From Anaerolineales bacterium (lineage in GTDB: Bacteria > Chloroflexota > Anaerolineae > Anaerolineales > UBA4823): a DNA stretch of 41,443 nt. Below the pieces are notes generated by a model that was not told where the DNA came from, ran no database searches, and saw only the letters and a program-made list of their open reading frames with translations. This document shows, one piece after another, positions 1 to 7,270 of this stretch. A program made the translations under genes and the position numbers. The stretch lies in assembly GCA_016929095.1 (NCBI GenBank), contig JAFGJM010000002.1, positions 192,137-233,579 of the forward strand, written 5' to 3'. Numbering within the stretch: position 1 is the stretch's first letter; each line of letters starts with the position of its first letter.

Positions 1-1679
1 GCCAGCACGTCTAATTCGGCTAATACCCGCCCCGAGTCTAACAATCGTTGGGCTTTATTACCAAGTTGACGGCATACATCTTTAAACAAACGTGTTTCAA
101 CTTCCCGTATGTGCTCTTCCGCATTCAATACCAGGGTTTCATATTCCTTTAGTTCGGGTGTAATAAAACGCTCGGCATTGACCAGGGTTTGTTTTCGAAT
201 ATATTCCTCGGGGGCGCTTTCGGCATTGGCGCGTGTGATCTCTATGTAATATCCGAAAACTTTGTTGTATCCCACTTTTAGCGATTTGATCCCTGTTCTA
301 TTCCGTTCCACCGATTCCAGGTTAGCGATCCATTGGCGGGCATGTTGTGAACGTTCCAGGATACCATCCAGTTCAGCAGAATATCCATCCCGGATGACGC
401 CGATATTTTGCAGAGTAGCAGGCGGCTCATCCGCGATAGCCGCTTTTAATAATTGTAGTTCTTCTTCACATAGTGAAAAGTCTTCAAGTATCCGGTTGAT
501 CGGATTATCTTCCAACGGTACAACAGAGCGAATTAATGGCAGTTTCTCCAATGTATCTCTTAGCGCTACCAAATCTCTGGGTAGTGCATGGTTTGCCAAA
601 ATTCGATTGATCAGACGCTCAATATCTGCCAGTGGTTTTAGCTTGGCGCGTAAATCGGTGCGTAATAATCCCTCACGATAAAGAAATTCAACCCCATCAT
701 GGCGCGTTTGGATGGTCGATAAATCTAATAAAGGTTTACTGACCCATTGGCGGATCAAGCGTGAACCCATAGGTGTCACAGTATGATCCAACACGTTTAA
801 TAAAGAGCCGCGCGGGCTTTCACCGCGCAATGTTTCAGTCAATTCCAGGTTGCGTCTTGTGGCAGCATCCAGGATCATGAATTCTGTGATATGGTAGACA
901 CTCAATCGGGTCAATAGAGATAAGGCTGCAGGTTGTGTTTCATTCAAATATTGAATAATTGCACCGGAAGCCCTTACACACAACGGCAATCCCTGCAAAC
1001 CAAAACCGTCCAACGTGGTGGCAGAGAAATGATCAAGGATCGATTCTTCACAACGGCCTTGTTCAAAACGCCAGGCAGTCCACGGGGAAAGATGGCCTGG
1101 CAACCCATTCCCCAAATCAAGGGAGTCGGGATACAAAATCTCGGCCGGCTTTAATCGGATCAGTTCGGCTCTTAATAACGCAAGGATATCACTGCCAACT
1201 AATTCTGTGGCGGCAAATTCTCCCGTAGAAATATCCACATAAGCAACCCCGGCGCGTCCTTCGCCATTTTCTGTTTCCAAAACCACACTCGCCAGATAAT
1301 TATTGGCATCGCCCGGTAAAAGCCCCGGCTCCAATACCGTTCCCGGTGTGACGACGCGCACGACTTTTCGAGGAAAAATCCCTTTTTCCGGTTGTTCTCC
1401 AATTTGTTCGCAGATAGCCACGTGATACCCGCGTTCGATCAATCGCGCCAGATAATTTTCCGCCGCATGGTGTGGGATGCCCGCCATAGGCACCCGCGTG
1501 CCCTTGGCCACATTGCGGGAGGTCAATACAATATCGAGTTCCTTGGCAGCAATCTCCGCATCCTGATCAAAAGTCTCATAAAAATCCCCTAGGCGGAAAA
1601 ACAAGATGGCTTCCTGATATTGACGTTTAATTTGCAAATATTGTTTTCTGATCGGTGTAATATCTTCCTTCGTTGGCAT
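1..1679 (-). CDS. mutS: DNA mismatch repair protein MutS (5' part, cut by window edge)
   Basis: MutS recognises mismatches and small loops in newly replicated DNA and recruits MutL. About 559 N-terminal residues are visible when the minus strand is translated from the ATG at 1679. The mismatch-reading motif GDFYE, with its Phe-Tyr-Glu at residues 33-35, is intact. The connector, core-lever and clamp domains follow (for example the run from GSRLIRQW to GYYIEITRANAE). The C-terminal ABC-type ATPase lies beyond the window edge. No Shine-Dalgarno precedes the ATG. A TATAGA hexamer ends 8 nt upstream, which suggests a leaderless message. Its partner mutL is present about 28 kb away on the same strand and is not in an operon with it. 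Confidence 0.96.
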   Translation of the reverse strand, partial: MPTKEDITPIRKQYLQIKRQYQEAILFFRLGDFYETFDQDAEIAAKELDIVLTSRNVAKGTRVPMAGIPHHAAENYLARLIERGYHVAICEQIGEQPEKGIFPRKVVRVVTPGTVLEPGLLPGDANNYLASVVLETENGEGRAGVAYVDISTGEFAATELVGSDILALLRAELIRLKPAEILYPDSLDLGNGLPGHLSPWTAWRFEQGRCEESILDHFSATTLDGFGLQGLPLCVRASGAIIQYLNETQPAALSLLTRLSVYHITEFMILDAATRRNLELTETLRGESPRGSLLNVLDHTVTPMGSRLIRQWVSKPLLDLSTIQTRHDGVEFLYREGLLRTDLRAKLKPLADIERLINRILANHALPRDLVALRDTLEKLPLIRSVVPLEDNPINRILEDFSLCEEELQLLKAAIADEPPATLQNIGVIRDGYSAELDGILERSQHARQWIANLESVERNRTGIKSLKVGYNKVFGYYIEITRANAESAPEEYIRKQTLVNAERFITPELKEYETLVLNAEEHIREVETRLFKDVCRQLGNKAQRLLDSGRVLAELDVL

Positions 1680-1687
1680 ACCGTCAT

Positions 1688-1693
1688 TCTATA
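1688..1693 (-). promoter_or_regulatory. Candidate -10 box of mutS, leaderless geometry
   Basis: TATAGA read on the minus strand ends 8 nt before the mutS ATG. A TTGCTG lies 15 nt further upstream, which is a short spacer. There is no ribosome-binding site. This is inferred from geometry only. Confidence 0.4.
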
Positions 1694-1752
1694 ATGAGGT
1701 TCTCGAATCAGCAAGAGATAATCCGATAACAAATATCATTTGCTTTTATTTT

Positions 1753-1774
1753 ATGAAATTGTGACAAATTTCAT
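1753..1774. promoter_or_regulatory. Inverted repeat upstream of the ABC ATPase gene, candidate operator
   Basis: ATGAAATT (1753-1760) and AATTTCAT (1767-1774) are perfect inverted arms around a 6-nt centre, GTGACA. The repeat ends exactly where the probable -35 of the downstream promoter begins, which is a typical place for a repressor or activator site. An 8-nt direct repeat, TCATTTGC, occurs at 1736-1743 and 1771-1778. The cognate regulator is unknown. Confidence 0.4.
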
Positions 1775-1803
1775 TTGCGTGATTACTCCAAAGCATTTAT
1801 AAT
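1775..1803 (+). promoter_or_regulatory. Candidate sigma70-type promoter of the ABC ATPase gene
   Basis: TTGCGT (1775-1780), a 17-nt spacer and a consensus TATAAT (1798-1803). Transcription would start near 1810, about 29 nt before the ATG. The same TTGCGT with a 17-nt spacer is found before folC in this window. Confidence 0.5.
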
Positions 1804-1838
1804 CAAATCACTATATTCTCGTGGAAAGGAGAAAACTA

Positions 1839-2939
1839 ATGGCTAGCGTATCATTTGATCACGTAAGCAAGAAATTTGGTGATGTATTAGCCGTCAACGA
1901 TTTAAACATCAGTATTGCAGATAAAGAATTCCTGGTTCTTGTAGGCCCCTCCGGGTGCGGTAAATCCACCGCCTTAAGGTGTTTGGCCGGTTTGGAGGAT
2001 GTCACCGAAGGTCGCATATTAATCGGAGACCAGGTAGTCAACGATGTCGCCCCGAAAGATCGCGATATCGCTATGGTATTCCAATCCTATGCCCTTTATC
2101 CCCATATGTCAGTATATGACAACATGGCTTTTGGGTTAAAACTGCGTAAGACCCAAAAACCAGAAATCGACCGCCGGGTGCGGGAAGCCGCAAAAATCCT
2201 GGGGATTGAAGAATTATTAGACCGCAGACCTCGTCAGCTTTCGGGTGGGCAGCGACAAAGAGTTGCCGTTGGTCGAGCTATTGTTCGCGAGCCGAAAGTT
2301 TTCCTCTTCGACGAACCTCTCTCCAATCTGGATGCTAAACTGCGGGTTGAGACACGCGCAAACATCAGTAAACTACACTTGCAATTACAGACCACGTTTA
2401 TATATGTCACCCACGACCAGATGGAAGCCATGACCATGGCCACGCGCATTGCCGTGATCAATAAAGGCGTTCTGCAGCAAATCGACACGCCTCAGCATCT
2501 TTATGATTTTCCGGATAACCTTTTCGTCGCCGGTTTTATCGGTTCACCAGCCATGAACTTTTTTAATGCGGCTTTGCATAAAGAAGATGGAAAACTATTC
2601 GTGGATGGCGGAACCTTTAAAGTGCAAATCCCCGAAGATCGCACGGGTGTATATCATGATTTTGTTGATAAACCGATCATCTTTGGCATTCGCCCTGAAG
2701 ACATTCATAACCCCGAGTTCACACCTCCCGGCATTAATGCCCAGGAAGTCATGGCGAATGTTGACGTAACTGAATTGATGGGCAATGAAATTTTTGTTCA
2801 TATGAAATCACAAGAACACAGTTTTGTCGCCCGAGTTGATCCTCGCTCTCGATATGTAATCGGCGAAGACGCGAAAATGGTATTCAATATGTCCAATATG
2901 CACATCTTCGACCGAGAATCAGAAAAAGCCATCCGTTAA
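1839..2939 (+). CDS. Sugar ABC transporter ATP-binding protein (MalK/UgpC/MsmX family)
   Basis: This cytoplasmic ATPase subunit energises carbohydrate ABC importers. The sequence has Walker A (GPSGCGKST), a Q-loop ([10 protein letters not shown]), the signature [10 protein letters not shown], Walker B with the D-loop ([10 protein letters not shown]) and the switch His (YVTHDQ). About 130 C-terminal residues form the TOBE/MalK-type regulatory domain (FGIRPEDI). The length of 366 residues is usual for the family. I chose the ATG at 1839 because AAAGGAG lies 7 nt upstream; a GTG at 1821 would add six residues but lies upstream of that site. No permease or binding-protein gene is adjacent, so it is probably a shared ATPase, as MsmX is in Bacillus subtilis. 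Substrate cannot be read from the sequence. Confidence 0.93.
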   Translation: MASVSFDHVSKKFGDVLAVNDLNISIADKEFLVLVGPSGCGKSTALRCLAGLEDVTEGRILIGDQVVNDVAPKDRDIAMVFQSYALYPHMSVYDNMAFGLKLRKTQKPEIDRRVREAAKILGIEELLDRRPRQLSGGQRQRVAVGRAIVREPKVFLFDEPLSNLDAKLRVETRANISKLHLQLQTTFIYVTHDQMEAMTMATRIAVINKGVLQQIDTPQHLYDFPDNLFVAGFIGSPAMNFFNAALHKEDGKLFVDGGTFKVQIPEDRTGVYHDFVDKPIIFGIRPEDIHNPEFTPPGINAQEVMANVDVTELMGNEIFVHMKSQEHSFVARVDPRSRYVIGEDAKMVFNMSNMHIFDRESEKAIR

Positions 2940-2965
2940 TCGGATGTAATTTACGCATTCAATTC

Positions 2966-3029
2966 AAACGTCTCCCAGTGAACAATCCCTTTTTATCTTT
3001 TAATAGGGATATTCCACCTGGAGACGTTT
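2966..3029. repeat. Composite nested inverted repeat between the ABC ATPase gene and gpmA
   Basis: An outer perfect 10-bp stem (AAACGTCTCC at 2966-2975 with GGAGACGTTT at 3020-3029) encloses an inner 6-bp stem (ATCCCT at 2985-2990 with AGGGAT at 3005-3010). No T-tract follows, so it does not look like a simple intrinsic terminator. It ends 26 nt before the gpmA start codon, just upstream of the ribosome-binding site, so it could act as a leader element, an mRNA-stability element or a protein site. Confidence 0.5.
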
Positions 3030-3055
3030 ATCATATGTAGAAAGGATATTGTGTT

Positions 3056-3805
3056 ATGTATAAACTCGTGCTCTTGCGTCACGGTCAAAGCACTTGGAAC
3101 AAAGAAAATCGCTTTACTGGTTGGACAGATGTTGGATTATCCGATTTAGGAGAACAGGAAGCACACACTGCCGGAATAACATTGAAAGAAAACGGCTACA
3201 CCTTTGATCTGGCATATACCTCGGTTTTAAAGCGCGCCATCAAAACATTATGGATTGCCCTGGAAGAAATGGATTTGGAATGGATTCCGGTACTCAACGC
3301 CTGGGAGTTGAATGAACGCCATTACGGAAATTTGCAAGGATTGAACAAAGCCGAAATGGCAGAGAAATTCGGCGAAGCTCAAGTGAAGATCTGGCGGCGT
3401 AGTTATGACGTACCACCACCCCCTTTAGATATGGATGATCCACGTCACCCTCGTTTCGACCCGCGTTATGCGGGTATAGACCCGGATGTCCTACCAAAGA
3501 CAGAATCCTTAAAATCAACACTCGATCGTGTACTCCCATTTTGGCACAGTACGATTGTGCCCACTGTTAAATCGGGCAAGAAATTATTGATCGCCGCCCA
3601 CGGTAACAGCTTACGCGCCATGGTGAAATATTTGGACAACATCCCCGAAGATGTGATTACCGAATTGAATATTCCCACCGGTATCCCCCTGGTTTATGAG
3701 CTTGACAACGATTTGAAACCGATAAAGAATTACTACCTGGGCGATCCGGAAGCCATCAAGAAAGCGCAAGAAGCCGTCGCCAAGCAAGGAACGGTCAAAA
3801 AATAG
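3056..3805 (+). CDS. gpmA: 2,3-bisphosphoglycerate-dependent phosphoglycerate mutase
   Basis: It interconverts 3-phosphoglycerate and 2-phosphoglycerate in glycolysis and gluconeogenesis, in the cytoplasm. The histidine-phosphatase signature [10 protein letters not shown] places the phosphorylated His at residue 9, and the second catalytic His is residue 182 in AAHGNSLRA. The segments [12 protein letters not shown] and [12 protein letters not shown] are typical of the cofactor-dependent enzyme. The length of 249 residues matches the family. The start has AGAAAGGA 9 nt upstream. A strong terminator follows the stop codon. The gene stands alone apart from the upstream ABC ATPase, from which it is separated by a composite hairpin. 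Confidence 0.96.
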   Translation: MYKLVLLRHGQSTWNKENRFTGWTDVGLSDLGEQEAHTAGITLKENGYTFDLAYTSVLKRAIKTLWIALEEMDLEWIPVLNAWELNERHYGNLQGLNKAEMAEKFGEAQVKIWRRSYDVPPPPLDMDDPRHPRFDPRYAGIDPDVLPKTESLKSTLDRVLPFWHSTIVPTVKSGKKLLIAAHGNSLRAMVKYLDNIPEDVITELNIPTGIPLVYELDNDLKPIKNYYLGDPEAIKKAQEAVAKQGTVKK

Positions 3806-3820
3806 ATCATTTAACGAATA

Positions 3821-3850
3821 AAAATCCGCCGAAAATCATCGGCGGATTTT
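3821..3850. terminator. Bidirectional intrinsic terminator between convergent genes
   Basis: A perfect 12-bp stem (arms 3821-3832 and 3839-3850, GC-rich core CCGCCGA/TCGGCGG) has a 6-nt loop. A-runs on the left and T-runs on the right let it work in both directions. It follows gpmA on the plus strand, and its last base is the last base of the convergent minus-strand gene at 3850. Confidence 0.9.
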
Positions 3851-4521
3851 TATTTTCGAAATTGTCTATATTGGAAAACCCGGGCGAGACTCAATCCCCC
3901 CAATAGGCAAAATACGCCAATAAAAACAAACGCCACCTGCCAAAATCGCATCGGGAACAATCGAATAAGTGTGTCGGAATAATAAAAAACCCACGTCCCA
4001 GGATCAAAAAATATATTGTGAAAAGAGACAAAAACTGTGTTGAAGCCAATCAATACCGCAATCATCAGAGTGGTAAATACTACGACGGTCAACCAGCCGC
4101 CCCGCGCCAGACTGCTCCAAAAATCAACCCGCCAACCGGTACGCCATGCCCATATCCCGCATCCGATAAAGATAAGCAATAAAATGTTCATAATCAACAT
4201 GGCAGGTCGCACCACATTTTTAACATCGACCATATGTTTTAATTCACGTTCGTTATATAGAGGGTCGCCATTTTCGGAACTCAGATCGCCTAAATACGAA
4301 ATCCCTTCCTGATTAATCAAATAATCCACTGCAAATCGTGACCAATATAAACGTTCCTGTTTGGTGAATCCATAATAATCGTCAGGGAATCCGGGCAGGT
4401 TATATTCAATTTGCAAGAAAATCGGGGTCATTAAAAGACGCACACTTACAAGGATTAAAATAATCGGGGTCAAAAGCGTGAGAAGCCATGATACGACGTT
4501 CAATAATTTCATGTTCCTCAT
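3850..4521 (-). CDS. DUF1461/TIGR01906 integral membrane protein, Lit-like lipoprotein transacylase homologue
   Basis: A 223-residue membrane protein with about four membrane spans (near residues 8-30, 104-126, 141-165 and 190-214). It carries the two conserved motifs of the TIGR01906/DUF1461 family: ELKHMVDVK, with His96, and FHNIFF, with His168. That family includes Lit of low-GC Firmicutes, which moves an acyl chain from the lipid-linked glycerol to the N-terminal Cys amine of lipoproteins, making the lyso form. Both motif histidines and their 72-residue spacing are kept as I remember them for Lit. The function in this phylum is inferred. The ATG at 4521 overlaps the upstream gene's TGA by 4 nt and has GGAG 8 nt before it, so it is translationally coupled. 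It is the last gene of a three-gene operon. Confidence 0.75.
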   Translation of the reverse strand: MRNMKLLNVVSWLLTLLTPIILILVSVRLLMTPIFLQIEYNLPGFPDDYYGFTKQERLYWSRFAVDYLINQEGISYLGDLSSENGDPLYNERELKHMVDVKNVVRPAMLIMNILLLIFIGCGIWAWRTGWRVDFWSSLARGGWLTVVVFTTLMIAVLIGFNTVFVSFHNIFFDPGTWVFYYSDTLIRLFPMRFWQVAFVFIGVFCLLGGLSLARVFQYRQFRK

Positions 4522-6092
4522 TGCACCAGCTCCATATCTCCGGTAAATATAAAATTCAATACCAGGTTATTGGTCAACCATTCTATGGGGGCTTTGTCAT
4601 CGGTAAATATCACATTCGTCTCAGGGTAAGGTTGTTGATAAACCACTGCTTTTTCCATGGCTAAAATCAATAGCGGATGGATATCCTCGCGCGTATATAA
4701 ATAAAGCAGGTTTTGGTGTAGATTTTTTATCTCGGTTGGCTGTAATGTGGCGTAAATAATAGAGTTAAATGTATCCGGGATATCCATCACGTACACGGAA
4801 GGAAATACAGCCTGTATCGTACCGACCAACCCATCGATCAGACGCCGGTCTTCCGGCGCCCGCCCAACGTTGATCGCCAATACACCATTGTCGGTTAAGT
4901 GATCGTGCACCATTTGAAAAAACTCATACGTCGTCAGGTGCCAGGGAATATAAGGCGGGCGGTAGGCATCTACGCCAATAAGCGAGTATTTCTTGTGGCT
5001 GTGTTCCAATCCCCACCGTCCATCTTGCGCAATGGCATTCAGATTGGGCTCATTCATATCAAAATAAGCCTGACCCACCTCAATGATTTCAGGATCAATT
5101 TCATAGCCATCGATGGGGATTTCCCCAAATACTTCGGTCGCCTGGCGCGCCAATGTACCGGCAGCCAACCCCAGAATCGCCATATTTTGCACCTGTTCCG
5201 GTCTGAAGGCTTGTCCATCTTGCCCCTGATTGAAAAACGGCGCCACCAGGAATTGTTCCCACGGGCCGTCAAATGAAATCTCGCTAGGGTGCCAGGTAGA
5301 ATGGACTCCCTGCCCCTCATTGAGTCTCAAGAAACGATATCCGTCTTGCTCAAGGACCTGGATATAGTTATATGCAGATTCCGTTTCATATACTTGCCCC
5401 TGAGTCGCCTTGATAGGACCACTCCCGATAATCCAAAGGATGATAATAAGGATCGGCATCCATAAAAATGCAGCTACTCCCCGCCATTTCGCTGCTTGAT
5501 ACAAACCTGCTAAAGCTGTTAATGTAAGGACTGCGCTGAATATTACAAAGGTCCGGGCAGTCCCAACCAGGGGGATCAATAATAATGTGGGTAGAAAGGT
5601 ACCCACGAACGAACCTGCGGTTGAAATCGCATAGATATATCCGGAAATCCGTCCACTATTCTCCTGCCCTTCTATAGCCAGCCGGATGGCAAATGGCGAA
5701 ACAACGCCTAATAATGTGACTGGGATACTAAACAACACCAACACCACAGTAAATGAGCCAATCAGAATTCCCATGGATAATTCATCGAAAGCGTTAGCTG
5801 CCAGACGAAGCACTGGTTGAGAACAAACGGGGATCAACCCGGATGAGAATGCCCCCCAGGCCATAATGGAATACAGGGTTTTTAAATGCGGAGAACGATC
5901 TGCCCAGCGACCGCCGAAGAAATATCCTGCCGCCAGGTAAACCAGAATTAAACCGATAATACATGACCATACCAGGTTACTTGTGCCGAAAATATTACCC
6001 AGCAATCGTGACGCTGACATTTCAATTGCCAACGTGGTCATGCCGCAGATGCAGACTGCAAAATAGAGATAACGACGGTGTGAAGTATTCAA
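4518..6092 (-). CDS. Membrane-bound spermidine-synthase-like protein (fused MFS-like/SpeE-like)
   Basis: 524 residues. The N-terminal ~225 residues hold about seven hydrophobic spans, and the rest is a Rossmann-fold aminopropyl/methyltransferase-like domain with the AdoMet-site motif AILGLAAGTLARQ. The acidic residue that follows the next strand is in DGYEIDPEI. The catalytic region reads GVDAYRPPYIPWHLTTYEFF. It keeps the first Asp, but the second Asp of the usual D-[AS]-[ST]-D-P motif is replaced, so a true polyamine aminopropyltransferase is doubtful. Such fused proteins are common in environmental genomes and mostly uncharacterised. The start is TTG at 6092, 20 nt after the GT2 gene, with TATAAT 7 nt upstream and no Shine-Dalgarno. 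A Met at residue 18 is a less likely start. It overlaps the next gene by 4 nt. Confidence 0.82.
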   Translation of the reverse strand: MNTSHRRYLYFAVCICGMTTLAIEMSASRLLGNIFGTSNLVWSCIIGLILVYLAAGYFFGGRWADRSPHLKTLYSIMAWGAFSSGLIPVCSQPVLRLAANAFDELSMGILIGSFTVVLVLFSIPVTLLGVVSPFAIRLAIEGQENSGRISGYIYAISTAGSFVGTFLPTLLLIPLVGTARTFVIFSAVLTLTALAGLYQAAKWRGVAAFLWMPILIIILWIIGSGPIKATQGQVYETESAYNYIQVLEQDGYRFLRLNEGQGVHSTWHPSEISFDGPWEQFLVAPFFNQGQDGQAFRPEQVQNMAILGLAAGTLARQATEVFGEIPIDGYEIDPEIIEVGQAYFDMNEPNLNAIAQDGRWGLEHSHKKYSLIGVDAYRPPYIPWHLTTYEFFQMVHDHLTDNGVLAINVGRAPEDRRLIDGLVGTIQAVFPSVYVMDIPDTFNSIIYATLQPTEIKNLHQNLLYLYTREDIHPLLILAMEKAVVYQQPYPETNVIFTDDKAPIEWLTNNLVLNFIFTGDMELVQ

Positions 6093-6099
6093 TTACCCA

Positions 6100-6105
6100 A
6101 TTATA
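6100..6105 (-). promoter_or_regulatory. Candidate internal -10 box before the spermidine-synthase-like gene
   Basis: Minus-strand TATAAT lies in the 20-nt gap after the glycosyltransferase gene and ends 7 nt before the TTG start. This is the same leaderless geometry seen at other genes here. It could give extra transcription of the last two genes of the operon. Confidence 0.35.
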
Positions 6106-6112
6106 ATTGCAT

Positions 6113-6853
6113 TCACAAAGGATTTTTGAGATATTTACCGACCCATCGGTAGCTTGTAGCGATATACCAGGCGCGCAGTATGTGACTGTAGATCCTGGCA
6201 CGCGTCATAATCCCTTGATATTTTCCGCGGTGGAATTCGCTGGGTGGGTGAGACACGCCCCGCCAATATATTTGCTCACATTGCCAATTTCGTTGTTTTG
6301 CCGCCATCGTCAACGCCGTTTCAAATCCATATCCTTCCGCAGCATCGCGGTTTACATATCTCAATAATTCCCGGCGAAAACAACGTTGACCGGTCAACCA
6401 GGGAGTAGCCCAATGGCTGAAATCCGATGCCAGTTTACCGCCCCGGAAAATCCCTAATGTCATATCTACCCTGGATTCCATCACAGGTTTAATCAATCGA
6501 TTGAAGTGTTCAGGTTTGAGTCCTGTTAAATCGGCATCCACCATGACAACAATAGAATTTTTACAGGCGCGGGCGCCACTGAATATCGCCTTTCCTTTTC
6601 CAAGATTAACTGGATGGGTTATTACCTTAACCCTTGGATCATCTTGAGCAGCATTTAATGCCACCCTGCCAGTTTGATCGTGCGAACCGTCATCCACAAC
6701 GATGATCTCGCTGACAAATGCCGTATTTCGAATTACATCGATGATTTTCGCAATGCCAGCGGCTTCGTTATAAGCCGGAATGATCACTGATACTGTTTGA
6801 GATAAATAATAATTGGGTCTGGTATTGATTTGTTGAGCAGAAGAAAAACTCAT
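6113..6853 (-). CDS. Family 2 glycosyltransferase (dolichol/undecaprenyl-phosphate sugar synthase type)
   Basis: A 246-residue GT-A fold enzyme. The start of the fold reads VSVIIPAYNEAAG, the nucleotide-sugar Asp pair is in VVDDGSHDQTG (residues 54-55), and the metal-binding DxD is VDADLTG (106-108). It is the short, soluble type, without the C-terminal membrane helices of DPM-plus-flippase fusions. The end contains YSHILRAWYIA, which could sit at the membrane surface. Members of this group usually transfer a sugar to a polyprenyl phosphate; the donor cannot be read. The ATG at 6853 has GGAG 7 nt upstream. It is the first gene of the minus-strand operon with the SpeE-like and Lit-like genes, which suggests a role in the cell envelope. 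Confidence 0.88.
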   Translation of the reverse strand: MSFSSAQQINTRPNYYLSQTVSVIIPAYNEAAGIAKIIDVIRNTAFVSEIIVVDDGSHDQTGRVALNAAQDDPRVKVITHPVNLGKGKAIFSGARACKNSIVVMVDADLTGLKPEHFNRLIKPVMESRVDMTLGIFRGGKLASDFSHWATPWLTGQRCFRRELLRYVNRDAAEGYGFETALTMAAKQRNWQCEQIYWRGVSHPPSEFHRGKYQGIMTRARIYSHILRAWYIATSYRWVGKYLKNPL

Positions 6854-7041
6854 TTCGTATCTCCGATTTGTTGGAAATTATCCTAACCAATCGCTCGAAT
6901 ACAGCTTAATTATAGCTGATATCAAAAAAATATAATTCTGGTGGTTTGTAAAACCTGATTTTTTATTGATAGTTACTTTTTCTCAAATCTGATTAAAAAA
7001 CATATACCGAAAAATTTTGGCTTTAATTAACTTTACGTGAC

Positions 7042-7053
7042 TTTCTCGAGAAA
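7042..7053. promoter_or_regulatory. 12-bp perfect palindrome, candidate operator
   Basis: TTTCTCGAGAAA is its own reverse complement. It lies between weaker inverted AACTTT/AAAGTT copies (7029-7034 and 7052-7057), in the middle of the divergent intergenic region. This suggests binding of a dimeric regulator acting on one or both flanking operons. Only the symmetry is seen. Confidence 0.35.
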
Positions 7054-7208
7054 AGTTGCATGATTTTGTATAAAACTAAATATAAAAAAATCCTGATTCC
7101 TTTCACTTCCCTCCCCCATACAAAAAATATATATGCAAATCGAAACCTGATAGCAGTATACTGACTAATTTCTTCGATTATTGCCATTTTCAAATAATAT
7201 CTCCTTGG

Positions 7209-7214
7209 TATAAT
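7209..7214 (+). promoter_or_regulatory. Candidate -10 box of alaS
   Basis: A consensus TATAAT about 57 nt before the alaS ATG. The nearest -35-like hexamer, TTGCCA (7181-7186), is 22 nt away, which is longer than usual, so the -35 is weak or absent. Confidence 0.4.
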
Positions 7215-7270
7215 TCATTACTTAATTGAAAAATCTTTTAGCTGTGATATTTTTACTAATTGGAGTAATT

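Larger units (their letters stand above)
6854..7270. other. AT-rich divergent intergenic region with several palindromes
   Basis: There is no credible coding sequence in this 417-nt stretch, which is clearly richer in A and T than its surroundings. It must hold the start signals for the leftward glycosyltransferase operon and for alaS. It contains perfect palindromes TGATATCA (6917-6924), TTTCTCGAGAAA (7042-7053) and CAGTATACTG (7154-7163), and a small hairpin with a T-run (6943-6964, stem GGTTT/AAACC). A minus-strand TATAAT at 6914-6909 could serve the glycosyltransferase operon. I see no tRNA, T-box or recognisable riboswitch. Confidence 0.6.

Noticed and set aside
1839..3805. ABC ATPase and gpmA as a glycolysis/sugar-uptake operon
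   Set aside because: They are separated by 116 nt with a composite hairpin, and gpmA has its own ribosome-binding site and terminator; co-transcription is possible but not shown.
6943..6964. GGTTT/AAACC hairpin with T-run as a terminator
   Set aside because: No plus-strand gene lies upstream to be terminated and the stem has only five pairs; noted only as part of the intergenic region.
7226..7270. N-terminal hydrophobic extension of AlaS from a TTG at 7226, resembling a signal peptide
   Set aside because: The ATG at 7271 has GGAG 5 nt upstream and matches the conserved AlaS start; AlaS is cytoplasmic, so the extension is untranslated leader.
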